Shown here one piece after another: positions 21,231 to 32,378 of a DNA stretch of 64,000 bases. Numbering within the stretch: the stretch's first letter is position 1; every line of letters begins with the position of its first letter. Both the position numbers and the translations under genes were made by a program. The notes below the pieces were generated by a model. The model had not been told where the DNA came from. It did no database searches and saw nothing but the letters and a program-made list of their open reading frames with translations. This DNA comes from Letharia columbiana (lineage: Eukaryota > Ascomycota > Lecanoromycetes > Lecanorales > Parmeliaceae). The DNA lies in contig NW_023501090.1 in assembly GCF_014066305.1 (NCBI RefSeq), positions 248,001-312,000 of the forward strand, in the 5' to 3' direction.

Positions 21231-24200
21231 ATGGACGTTCTAGAGCCATGGCTGGCGGCCACTATAGAGGGAGAGCTGGGTGAGGCGTTACGTCATAAGG
21301 AGGAAGGCGCAAACAAACATCCATCGATTGGGCAGCCCCGAGGGCTATCGTATGATGATGGCAGTAATCTGAGGATAACATCTACAAAAAAGGGACCCGT
21401 TGTTCAGATCACTAAGGTTGGCAAACACCCGTTATTGCTATATCTTACTAACCCTGCGAGTGTAGTTCTTGACCTTCGACGAGCCTATACAAGTCACACT
21501 TTCTGACAGCGTTATACGTGTCAATGCTTCCATCACCAATCAGGCGTCTCAGAGATACGCTAAGAAGAACAAAAGAAATCTTACAGAGGGAACCGTTGGA
21601 GGCCTCATACAACTGCACGACTTCGAGATTGTCGCAACACATCTTGGTCCAAGAGATAAAAGGCTTACGCTCTATGTCAAAGAATTCAAGAGCATTGGCT
21701 CGGACGGATCTGGTAACTTTGGGGTCGCCCCTCAGGCTATTGAGAGCAGGGAGGGGACAAAGGAGCTTTTGAACAAGCTAGCAGACTTGCGAAGACACGG
21801 ACCGGACGCACACTCCCACCAGTCAGCCGCTGCGTCACCAATCAGGTCTCAGCCCTGCACACAGACCTCCGACGCAGGGGAGAATCAGGGTAGCCAGATA
21901 GGCTTTGCAACTCAGGCACCTCGCTCTAACGCGTCTGTTGTTAGCAAGCCCAAGCCATCAGATCCAACTACCGGTATCAACATAGGCTCTATCTCCAGTG
22001 CAAACAGTGTCAAGTCATTACCTCCACCAACAAAGAGAAAATACGGGAGTTTTTTAGCGACTTCTTTGAGTCCCCGTCAAGTGCAGGCAACCCCTCAGAG
22101 ACCAAGTGTTAATAGCACCAAAGCTCTCTTAGGCCTACTCCAACATCATAAGCGTACTCTACCGGTACCAGAGGTTATCCCGCAGCCAACAACTGTGTAT
22201 TCCCTAGGGTACACTGCGGCCTCAATCGGACCCGCTGTCGTTGAGGAAGAGAACACAGCTTCTCGAGATACCACTCTCGCTCCCGGCGATGATGATGTTA
22301 CCAGAGCTCCCATTGAAAGCCAGAAAAGAAAAAGACAGTCCCCGGACAAGACCCCAAGAAAGAAAGCAGCCGACAGTCATAGAGTACATGGGATCGACCA
22401 AGACTGTGGGAGCTTGGGTGTAGATTGTGACCTGGACACGAAGGCGGGATCTAGGGCAGCTGTAACCGAAGCCTCCATCAACGCACTCCATAGTCGGTCA
22501 GCCAGCTCCTCGATATCAAAAACTGCAGATTCGTACCCTAACGCCCCATTGGACCTCTCAGATCGTTCCATTTCAAAACTTACAACCTCGGTCTCCGGTC
22601 AAAACACCGGTCAAAATCGAATTAGGAGCAGAGACGTGAAAATTCTCAAAGACCAAGAGGCTTTGTTGAACCGTGCGGACTGTAAGTGATTCCAGGTAAT
22701 CTTGATTCTCATACAGTAAATCTGACCAATCGTTTAGCTTGGCTGCCAGCAGAGCCTGGTCAGCGCGAGCCCACAGCAAACATACCAATCTCTTTACTCA
22801 AGAAGCTGAATCGGAAAGCGGACCTCCGTGCTCAACGGCCAACAAAGATACGGAATCAAGAAAACGGTTCAATGACCCCAAGTGCGGTAATTGACCAAAC
22901 AGCCGACTCGGAATCAGATATACCTGTATCCTCAGGACAATGGCCCCTATCGCCTGAGCGTGATCAGCTACCACCGGACAGCAGTTTCGCAAGTGCCGAA
23001 TATTCTGATCACTCAGTCCAAAAGACATCAAGTAATCCTCGCTCGATCTCGTCTTCACGAAGGCAGTCTCACGCATCAAGTTCATCTTATTCAATGCCAT
23101 TGGGGCGACCAGCTTCGATATCAGCAGAGCGTTTTTCTAGAGGAGCAGGATCTCCTAGCATGGTGTCTCCTGGTCTTTCATCACCTAGCGTTACATCCAC
23201 TTCAGCTGGCGAAGAGGTCCATCGATTCACGTGTCAAGCACCAGGTTGTGACAAGTCATACAAGAATTCTAGCGGCCTAAAATACCATGTAGATGTAAGT
23301 GATAAGTGATTCAGTCGATGAGATAGCTTCTACTAATCACTTCCAGCGTCATCACCCCAGTACAGGATCGTTCGAAAACTTCAGGTGCCCTGTGGAGGAT
23401 TGCACCAAGTCTTATGCAAGTCCCGGTAGTCTCAAATACCACATCGAAGTCCGTTGTCCTATCATTGGTTCTTTGAGCAAGACTGATTGTTATAGCGTTA
23501 CCATGATGGCAATCCAGCCACACCAAGCAATAGTGGGAGTGCCACTCCTACTGTGCCTGGCGAGTCTACTCCCATGTTTCCTGGTTTAAAATCCTGGAGT
23601 GAGCGTGACGGAGGGTCTGGACAGAAAGTCGTTGGTAAATGGGCCAACAATGAGTCGGATAGTGTACAAATCTCAGCTTCGATGTCACCTTTACTCGGAC
23701 AGAATAGTGACTTGCTGCTTGATGCGCAGCCGGCTCCGGTCCAATCTGCAGCAACAAATCCGGCTGAGACCCATGCTGCCAAGGAAACATTTTCGCCCTT
23801 ACTTCCAGCATCACCGACCCCAGAGTCAGACCTAGAGATGACAGTCCCACTCGCTCTTAACGAAGAGACCCATTCCATTGCAGGTAGCGCGCCGATGCAA
23901 CATTTTCCTTCCACTGCTTCGCAGCCACCGGACCCATTTACGCAAGTCAAACGTACCCCTTACGTCAATGGTCGTGCGCACAATGAATCACTACCGGGTT
24001 CCAGAATTCTATCTTCGCCGTTAAAGGCGAACTTTAATCCTCTTATGAATGGCACTATCAATGACGATACTGAATTTGTGTCGGCATCAGTCACTTCTGG
24101 CCCCGAGACTTCCACCGCTGAGGCTCATGGTGAAAATGGAAGCTCTAACAACGTCGAGGACCAAAGTATTGCAAAGGTTGCTGCGAGGCTCGCGGAAGAA

Positions 24201-27200
24201 AACAACAGCCAAGAAATGACCAATGGCATTCTCGAGGAATCCAATGAAATGATCGCTGAAGTCCAACAAGAAAGGAGGAAGGCAGAGACAGCGGCAGATA
24301 AGCCAGATGACGCATCCTTAATCATGACCAAGAGCCAGAGCCAGAGTTCGAGGTGGAATCACCCATCCGTGGTCTCCGAAGCCAATGCAGAAGTTCAAAC
24401 AGTACCAGAGAAGTCGCCGACACCCGAGGACAATCACATAGACCCTCCACCTCAGCTCCCTACGTCTGACCATGCCACCCACGTCGCTCCTGAGATGAAG
24501 CGCAAAGTTGCAGATTCGAGCTTTGTATCCCCAAATGTGGCCAAGCGACTGAAAAGGTTCAAGGTCCCGTCGGCCTTTAACTTCATTGAAAGGTCAGAGG
24601 TTCCGCGAGATCCATCAGAAGGAGCTCGGCAATACCGTCAGGACTTCTTGGCTTCCAGGAGAAGTAGCGAGAGCAGCACTCCTACGATGAGCCCCACAGT
24701 GTCTTTCATCACTTTTCCGGGGCCCACGTCAGAAGATCCACTAGAGCGGTCCCGGCCAGTCCGTCCGGAATTCTTGGCTTCCAGAAGAAGTAGCGAGACC
24801 AGTACTTCCACAAAGAGTCCAAATATAAACCTCACCGCACTCACGGGGTCGATCCGGGCTGACCGGCGCAATGCAGAAGTGGAAAAGAACGTTGGGAATG
24901 TGACTGTACAAAACCAGTCGATTGATACTGAGATTGAGCGCCAGAAGAAGATCGAGTTCGAAGAATTGTCGGCAAGATCTCCAATGCAAGAAATGAAGGA
25001 TGCTGCACCGCTTCCGAATGGTACCACTTCTATGGAACCAGACGGCGGTGGTACAAAGCCTGGTGCGCAAGAGAATCCATCCTTTGATCCCGAAGCAGAC
25101 TCTCTCATGTCCGTTGCGCAGAATACAGACGTCGAAGGTCCTGACGCAGAGCAGAGCCTGGTGATGGAGGCAAGCTTCTACGTCTCTACTGATGAAGCGC
25201 AGCGAGCTCAGTCTGTCGAGCTTGATGTATCCTTTCAGTCACCAGACCAGAAGACCGAGAATGACCTTGCGAACGCAAATGATGGCGCAGATCAGAATGT
25301 CGAGTCAGAGATTGACCTGACGGTTGCGAGCCATGGTCAACTGGTGAACACTGATGAGGACGCTCGGCCGGTGGACTCAAAATCAGACACAGCCCTCAAA
25401 GATTTACATCCTCGGGCAGACGAAATCGCCGAGCAGGGGAGCAATGCGCCGACACCAGAAGTAAGATTAGATCAAGTCGCTGAGCACGACACCGTCACGC
25501 TAGAATCCCTATATCAACAAACATCGTTCAGAGACAATGCAGACACTCAGGTGTCTGGAAAAACTATACCGGAGCCTACATCTCAACAGCAACCAGTCAC
25601 AGTGGACGCAGGCATACCAATGCCTGATGAGATTGCAACGGAGCGCGCATCGCATCAACGGTTTAAAGAAGTAGACACAAACAGTCCGATGCATCACGTC
25701 TCGGTCAATCATGACATCACGCCCTTGAAATTTATTGCTCACACGGACGAGCCTATGAAACAAACCACGTCTCTATCTATTGCCGTCCCGGTCTTCGCCG
25801 CTGAGTCTGATAGAGATATTCAACCACATCTTTCTCCTGCGGCCGTTGAACCTGTTCTCCCACTAAGCACCCCTATGTCAGATCTCGAAGTGAAATCAGT
25901 CGAAGAGCACCAGAGCGCAATACAGCTGCCGATTCAAATCACTAAGCAGGAATATTCCGCACCTCATAACATTTTCGATATTTTCAAAGCAACGTATCCC
26001 TCCTACCCTGGAGACATCAATCATTTCGCGGCTATATGCAGAAAAATCAGCCAGCTCGTAAAAGCCAATCGAATGGAGCATCAATCTCTGTGGGATGACT
26101 TCATCGTCAGACACAAGCTCGAATATCCCCAGTACCTTCGACGATGTGCCGAAGAAGCAGAGGATGCCGTACCTTACGAAGAATTCTACCAAACTGAAAT
26201 TGAGGCGCCTCAGTATCAAAACCGTGTCATCAATCGACGAAGCCTAGATGAAGCACTCGCTATCGTCGCACGGAAGCCTAGTGCTGATAGGGTGCACGTC
26301 GAGCCTATGAAGGAAGATGAGCTTCGCGTTGAGCTGGTGGAGCATATTTTCACTTCCAAGACAGACCCCGCTATTGAGAAGATGCATTATGAATATGCAC
26401 CTGCCAACGATGATGGGCCACTGGAGCTGGTAGGAACCAAATCCGCACCGAAGCCGGCGAGCTCTGATGAAACTCAGCGGAAGTCGTCCGAATCGCGGGT
26501 CATTATTGATCTCACAGCGGACGATCCGCCAGACGAGCAGGCCAAGAGGACAAAGCAAGGAGAAATACTGCCCCATTCGAGTGTTCCACATCTAGTCAAC
26601 GGTGTGTCTGGTGCGCCACGACCGTTGCAGTATCGTCGAGATAGCTCCGGCAGCCTACAACAGGTGCCCTATACTCCTCCTACAACGCGAGGCTCGTATA
26701 AGCCTCCACTTCCACAATCAATTCGATCACCGCTTGTACCCGCCACGACCTCGACCCAAAGCACTACCAAGAGCAATCGGCGATCTCTACTTTGGAAAGA
26801 GTCTGATCATGATGTCCATCAGAGCTCACCGAACGCAACCACAACCAACTCTCCGGAACGACTCCCTGCTTCAAAGCTGCGAGAGGTCCACGTCGGAGGA
26901 TTCAGCAACGCCCGCTTACCACTCTCGGCAAAGCCGACCCCCAAGGACGTGAAGCAGAACCAAGGTTTGCTAAACACCTGCCACAGAGTGATTCAGTCCA
27001 ATTGGGGGATCAGGGCCTATGAGTTGCTAGAGCTGGAATGCTTTCGTGGGCAGGTATTTTCAGAGACCATGATCGAGCTGCTGGCCGAAATTGCGAGCAA
27101 AGTCAATGTTCGTGAGGCGCGTAATCGAATAAAGGATGCCATAGATACTCGCGTTCGGGATAACGCTTGGCGAGGCGCCGATCACCCGAGTCAAGATCGG

Positions 27201-27518
27201 AAGATATTGAGGTCAGATCTCGAGGTGGTGAGAGGCGTTGTTGAAACCTCGAGTATGAGCACCACGAGTCCCTTTTCTCCACCTCATACTAATGCGGCGG
27301 TGGAAAAGCAAGACGAAGGTACGGCGTCTAAATGGTGGGACGACGAGGGTTCACCATATAGAAGCTTCGTCAGAGCTTACACTTCGATCCGGCAGGGTAA
27401 CGGCAACAGCTTTGCCAAAGCCAACCGGGCGGAGCCAGCAGATGCCGAGAAAGTATACAAAGCTGCAAGTAGTGGTGTTCAGCCGAAGAAGATCGATATC
27501 ATGAGATGGAACTTGTAG
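21231..27518 (+). CDS. Est3/TPP1-type telomere protein with two C2H2 fingers, 2027 aa
   Basis: Exons 21231-21416, 21466-22681, 22738-23294, 23347-23448 and 23496-27518 join in phase into 2028 codons. The first intron contains TTACTAAC, a good branch site. The start MDVLEPWLAATIEGELGEAL, then QITKFLTFDEP, NLTEGTVGGLIQLHDFEIV, RLTLYVKEFK and GSDGSGNFG, match the OB-fold of fungal Est3/TPP1 proteins, which link telomerase to shelterin. A conserved tail of that block, KDQEALLNRADSWLPAEPG, follows at about residues 450-475. Two C2H2 fingers (about 629-690) come next, then a long disordered region. A conserved-looking segment lies at about 1513-1610 (FKATYPSYPGD, HQSLWDDFIVRHKLEYPQYL), an IIDLT SUMO-interaction motif at about 1690, and a Trp-rich C-terminus (SKWWDDEGSPYRSFVRAY). 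The telomere role is inferred. A fusion of two genes is possible, but no stop or start separates the parts. Confidence 0.7.
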
Positions 27519-27827
27519 CTTCATAGCATAGCGCTCGGAGAAGATGTGACATACAGACTCATGCTTTGCTGTGGACGGGCATATATTGCTTCGAGCTTTC
27601 GACCAGCGTGTTCATTCATTCTAGCATAGATACCCCACTCCGCCTTGTCGCATTTAGCTTGTGGTCTACGAATTAGCGGCATCATCAATGATTAGCAAAA
27701 CAAATCAAAATCCTGCAAGTGCTGTTGTAGCCCATAAAGAATACTTTAGAAACGTGTCTGTCGCCGGAAAAACATAAACTATATAGGTTAAAATAGTAAA
27801 ACTTTGCTTGCGTTGTGGCAAAAACCC
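27519..27827. other. intergenic 3' region
   Basis: This is downstream of the Est3/TPP1-like stop codon. No coding frame was seen. AT content rises toward the tRNA-like element. Confidence 0.4.
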
Positions 27828-27910
27828 GGCCGATTAGTATAGTGGTTATTATGTCTCCTTTACACTACCCACGTGAGTCGGAGAAGGTCGCAAGTGTCAG
27901 TTCTAACCCC
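27828..27910 (+). pseudogene. degenerate tRNA-Val(UAC)-like gene with intron
   Basis: The 5' half is tRNA-like: an acceptor strand GGCCGAT, an A-box-like TTAGTATAGTGGTTA D-arm, and an anticodon arm TCTCC / GGAGA (27854-27858 with 27880-27884). It has a TTTACA loop and anticodon TAC at 27861-27863. A 14-nt insert (27865-27878) sits one base after the anticodon, where eukaryotic nuclear tRNA introns lie. The T-arm fails: after GCAAG the loop reads TGTCAGT, not the TTCRANY type, the stem does not close, and no 3' acceptor strand complementary to GGCCGAT follows. I read it as a truncated or diverged copy, likely non-functional. Confidence 0.5.
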
Positions 27911-28205
27911 AAATTCCATTTTGTGGGCCTTGTCTTACAAAATTGCAGTCGAGCCTTGCATCGGTCAATTTAATTTTTTTGCTTATATATCCTCACATTA
28001 GGGAGGTCCATATGCTTTTTTCTGGCCGGGCTTTCACTGTTCAGTCACCATGCCATGTGGATTTTGTGCGCCGGAATTGCACCGCTGATCCCGCCCAGCC
28101 TCAACTCGGCTTGCGTCTCACCCCTCAACCTCTCCTTCACACCACAATGCAGCCAGAGAATGGCGGACCTCTTCATTTCCGCTTGTTCAACTCAATGTGG
28201 CATTT

Positions 28206-31200
28206 ATGGATGAAGTTATCGTGCCAAAGGTCGAGAGCGCCCTCAATCCCGTCACTGCATTGGCTTTTCTAGCACTCGGTACCTCCAAACCCTATCTACT
28301 TGCGGGCGAGGGCCAATTTCTCAAAGTCTTCGACTACAAAAGAGGAACGTTGATTCGTACGGAGCAGATATTCAACTCGCAGGCAATTCATGGCATTGTC
28401 TGCAAATCCTTGCCGGAAGATGCCGGAAATAATGGAACCTGCCTCATCTGGGGTGGCCGATCCATCTGTCTTATCTCCATCGAAGCAGATCTTAATATAA
28501 ACGGGAAACCCTTGGTCAAAACTCATCAACACATGCCGGAAGTCCTCTGGGATGATTGGATCCTCGATGCCTGCTTCCGACACCCCAATGTTACCGACAG
28601 CGGATCTGGAAAGAACACTGTCGAAGCCATCCTCGTGACCGCACACAATGATTTACTATGTCTAAAATTCGTTGAAGAATCCGCAGAAACGAGAGAAACC
28701 CGCTCCCTCTACCGTATCGCTTCAGGACCCAGTTCGATTCTGTACTCCGCGCACATGCTTTGGGCGGATGCTGGCCCACGCCTTCTCGTCGCTGCGGGTA
28801 CGGTATTCGGAGAGGTCTTGCTATGGTCGTTTACTTCTGATCCTTCTGTATCTCCGGAGGTCAAGTTGCACTATAGATTTACTGGACATGAGGGGTCGGT
28901 CTTTGGAGTCAGGATATCAGAGGTGGCGCAGACTGGTGCTGTGAAACGTATCTTGGCCAGCTGCAGCGATGATAGGACCATCAGGACATGGGACATATCG
29001 GACACAAGCAGCAGTGAAAAGGTGGAACGGTTGTCAGATGGAGAACTCAACAACTCCGAAGCTGGCTTCCTAGATGAAACCAATGAAGTTAACTCGAGTG
29101 GATGCCTGGCTATGATAATGGGCCACGCTTCCCGGATCTGGGGCTTGCGTTTCCTGATCCAGAAAGACGGATGTTGGGACTTGATCTCCTACGGAGAAGA
29201 CAGCACCGCACAAATCTGGCGTGTGAGTCCTGTTCTTGATATTGGCCGATCAATTTGGACGCCTCACAATCATGTTTATCGATTGAGCCATCAGACTACA
29301 TACTCATTTCACTCTGGAAAAAACGTATGGGCAATGGCAGTCTTCCGAAAATCTGGTACGGAGTGTATTGTTGCTACTGGCGGAGCTGACGGACGTATCA
29401 CAGCGTACAAGCCCCTTCTGCATGGAATGCCTACGCGGACGGGTGCTTGGACGAGCCAGTATACGATGGATGAGGTTTCGAAGACCTTCCAGACCACATC
29501 GAGTAAACCGAGTCCAACACAAGCAGGCAAAGCAAAATCCTCAACAGAAAACATTTTTGACTCTCTCAAAGGCTCTTGGAAGCTCACACGAAATCTTGAC
29601 AGTCTTATGTCAGCCTATCCTTCTGGAAAACTGGATGGTAGAGCCAATTTCGCCGAGAGACCGCCTACAGACAGTATTTTCGATGCTGAGTATCTATATT
29701 CCGAGAGTGGGGATTTCATTACTCAGCAAGGCCTGACGATGAGGGCAACTCGTCAGTATGTGTATCGGTATAGCAGGATGACCGATGCGATCAGTGTGTG
29801 GTTTGTGAAATTGGATGATGGTAGCGCTGTAGACTACCTCTTCCATAAGCTGGACTTTCGAGAAACGGATCTCGGTGTCGATCCGAGCCCTGAAGTTTGG
29901 TCCGCAAGCGGATATCATCTTTGTGTTGAGGACAACTACAACGCTGATTACTCTTTTCATTTCAGAGATTCGAAGATTATACAGTGGCATGCGGTATTCG
30001 ATGTTGATGGGCCTAAGAAGGACTATATGGCTAAGGCTACGTATACGCGCGATCAAGCAGAGAGTTTGGAACCTGAAGAGCCTGAATATGGGATTTCGCC
30101 ATCCATGAGTAAGAATGCCCTAGGCAACCAAAGTAGACAAAAGAAGCCAGACGCTTTCAAGACCTACACGTGGATCAAAGAAAATGAGGTCCTGACTACC
30201 ACTGAGCATGGAAACCTTCTGGTCGGCACCTTTATCTCTAATGCAGAAGCAAGCAACCTGGATGGTTGTCGGAATGTGATTTGGGAGCACGTTGGTTACC
30301 ACACGAGTTTAACTTCGTCTTGCATTGCAACGGCTATCCCCTCTCTTGGGATAGCCCTGCTGACAGGCACCGACGGCACAATTAATTTGTACAATCATCG
30401 CAGCAGAGAGATTGATGCCATTGGCAAGCTCACCGGCAAAGCGGGCTTTCTCAAGGCCCATAGTCTTCACGAGCCGTGGAAGAGGTGGTTGCGACTGAGC
30501 CACCAAAGAGAGATTACAGGGGTGCTTGCCACATGCCTTGGCTCTTCTCAGGCAACTGTGTTCATGTTCTCGCCAGAACTGCATCCTGATGGCCAGTTAA
30601 CGAAAGAAGAGGCAGGCGTTCCAGCAATCCACGAATACTGTCTTACCCTGCAACCAAAGTTCATAGTAACAAGTTCTTGCTTCCTCGAAACTGAAAAATG
30701 GATCATCCTAGGCTCCCGCAACGGAGATATAGCGATATACGACCTGACACACACCACACCGAATTCGGCAGTTGATGTCACCCCCGACTGCTTCCAAAGA
30801 ATCCATGGCGAAGACGCCATCACTCTAATCCAAATTGTGCCCCGCGACGTCTCAAAGCTGACCGGCAGAATCGCTATCATAACCGCTGGTCGAGACGGCA
30901 AATGGGCAATCCATCACGTCTTTCACAAACTCCAAGATAGCAAGCTCTGTGTGACCCTCCAGACCATACACGTAGGTATGCCCCCATTCGGCCCAAATAT
31001 TGAGGGAGCGTGCGTCGATCCGACGAGTAAGGATCTTCTGCTTTGGGGGTTTCGGAGCAAGCAATTTATCGTGTGGAATGAGTCACAGAAAACGGAGGTC
31101 ATGACGGTGGATTGTGGAGGCGCTCACAGAAATTACGCGTATGCACACCGAAATGACGGTAGTGGTGGTGGTAATTTTGTGTACACAAAAGCTTCGATTT

Positions 31201-32378
31201 GTCATGTACTTTCGCAGACGCAAGCTTCTCATCAAGTCATCCAGCATGGAGGACATGGAAGAGAGATCAAAGCTATGGCTCTATCACCGGCAATCAAAAC
31301 GGGCGACGATGTTGATCTTCGGTTCGTTGCGACAGGCGCAGAGGATACGGCCATTCGTATCTTCGATCTCAATGCGAGACTCAAGTGCTTGAGCATCGTC
31401 ACTAAGCACACAACAGGCATCCAGCAACTGCGGTGGTCTTCGAATGGTCAGCTTCTCTTCAGCGCAGCTGGGTGTGAAGAGTTCTTCGTGTGGCGAGTGC
31501 AATCAGCGCCGTTCGTTACATTCGGTGTCGTCTGCGAGGCTCAGTGTCCAACCGTGACCGAGGAAGTGGATTTGCGAATCATGAATTTTGCGACAGAGGA
31601 GATCCATTCGACTCATGACCCGGACGATGTTCCATACGAGCCTGATTACCTCTTAAGTAAGGTGTACTCAGATTCCTCGATACGACTGTTTCGCTATCAT
31701 ACGGGCCGGGAAAGCTTCGAGCTCCTGACTGAAGGGTCTTACACGACATACTGTCTCACCCAAGCCGCCCACCTACACATCGGCGAAACCCTGAGCGGGC
31801 TTTGTACCGCCAGCACAGACGGTCATCTGGCTTTTTGGCCGCTTGCAAACCCTTTGTCATGGCACAGTGAGGATCTGCCAACACGTCCTCCATTGCACTG
31901 GAGTACGCGGAGTGGAGTCCACCAAAGCAGCGTGAAGGCACTGGACTCTGTGACCATATCGGAGTCAGAGACACTCATCGTGACGGGCGGTGATGATGGC
32001 GCCGTAGCTTTTACCCGTGTGGGGATCCATAGCCCGTCTGAGGTGGTATTTGAGGCTGCTAGTCTACTCATTCCCGGCGCTCACGCAAGTGCGGTGACGG
32101 GTACTGTTTTCATCGGCAAGCCCACTTCTGACAGGCAAGGTGAAAATCCGAAGGGCTTCGTACTCGCGAGCGTGGGCAATGATCAACGGCTGAAGATCTG
32201 GGAGGTCGGGATCGACACGACGCAAGTGGGAGCGGAGGGTATCACAATCTGTCGGATGGCGAATGTTTACACCTCCATCGCAGACGCCAGTTCCCTAGCA
32301 GCTTATCGCGATGCGAATGGACGGCGCTGGCTTCTCGTGGCTGGAATCGGCATGGAGAGGTGGAGCATTGGAGATTAG
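28206..32378 (+). CDS. WDR6/Rtt10 (Trm734)-like WD40 protein with inserted DUF6314 domain
   Basis: This is an intronless 1390-residue frame starting at the ATG at 28206; an upstream GTG in frame is not needed. WD40 units are visible at both ends: GHEGSVFGVRIS...SDDRTIRTWDIS near residue 230, GHASRIWGLRFL...GEDSTAQIWRVS near 310, RFVATGAEDTAIRIFDL near 1045, and a C-terminal NDQRLKIWEVG. The layout and length fit the Rtt10/WDR6 family. In yeast that protein partners the methyltransferase Trm7 for 2'-O-methylation of tRNA position 34 and is also linked to endosomal recycling. At about residues 448-618 a separate globular block interrupts the propellers: GSWKLTRNL, EYLYSESGDF, RYVYRYSRM, ISVWFVKL, VDYLFHKLDF, SGYHLCVEDNY, GPKKDYMAKATYTR. 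I recognise it as DUF6314-type (a small beta-barrel of unknown function). The frame is intact. Confidence 0.85.
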   Translation: MDEVIVPKVESALNPVTALAFLALGTSKPYLLAGEGQFLKVFDYKRGTLIRTEQIFNSQAIHGIVCKSLPEDAGNNGTCLIWGGRSICLISIEADLNINGKPLVKTHQHMPEVLWDDWILDACFRHPNVTDSGSGKNTVEAILVTAHNDLLCLKFVEESAETRETRSLYRIASGPSSILYSAHMLWADAGPRLLVAAGTVFGEVLLWSFTSDPSVSPEVKLHYRFTGHEGSVFGVRISEVAQTGAVKRILASCSDDRTIRTWDISDTSSSEKVERLSDGELNNSEAGFLDETNEVNSSGCLAMIMGHASRIWGLRFLIQKDGCWDLISYGEDSTAQIWRVSPVLDIGRSIWTPHNHVYRLSHQTTYSFHSGKNVWAMAVFRKSGTECIVATGGADGRITAYKPLLHGMPTRTGAWTSQYTMDEVSKTFQTTSSKPSPTQAGKAKSSTENIFDSLKGSWKLTRNLDSLMSAYPSGKLDGRANFAERPPTDSIFDAEYLYSESGDFITQQGLTMRATRQYVYRYSRMTDAISVWFVKLDDGSAVDYLFHKLDFRETDLGVDPSPEVWSASGYHLCVEDNYNADYSFHFRDSKIIQWHAVFDVDGPKKDYMAKATYTRDQAESLEPEEPEYGISPSMSKNALGNQSRQKKPDAFKTYTWIKENEVLTTTEHGNLLVGTFISNAEASNLDGCRNVIWEHVGYHTSLTSSCIATAIPSLGIALLTGTDGTINLYNHRSREIDAIGKLTGKAGFLKAHSLHEPWKRWLRLSHQREITGVLATCLGSSQATVFMFSPELHPDGQLTKEEAGVPAIHEYCLTLQPKFIVTSSCFLETEKWIILGSRNGDIAIYDLTHTTPNSAVDVTPDCFQRIHGEDAITLIQIVPRDVSKLTGRIAIITAGRDGKWAIHHVFHKLQDSKLCVTLQTIHVGMPPFGPNIEGACVDPTSKDLLLWGFRSKQFIVWNESQKTEVMTVDCGGAHRNYAYAHRNDGSGGGNFVYTKASICHVLSQTQASHQVIQHGGHGREIKAMALSPAIKTGDDVDLRFVATGAEDTAIRIFDLNARLKCLSIVTKHTTGIQQLRWSSNGQLLFSAAGCEEFFVWRVQSAPFVTFGVVCEAQCPTVTEEVDLRIMNFATEEIHSTHDPDDVPYEPDYLLSKVYSDSSIRLFRYHTGRESFELLTEGSYTTYCLTQAAHLHIGETLSGLCTASTDGHLAFWPLANPLSWHSEDLPTRPPLHWSTRSGVHQSSVKALDSVTISESETLIVTGGDDGAVAFTRVGIHSPSEVVFEAASLLIPGAHASAVTGTVFIGKPTSDRQGENPKGFVLASVGNDQRLKIWEVGIDTTQVGAEGITICRMANVYTSIADASSLAAYRDANGRRWLLVAGIGMERWSIGD

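Noticed and set aside
23498..23950. 150-codon minus-strand frame
   Set aside because: It lies antisense inside the large exon of the Est3/TPP1-like gene.
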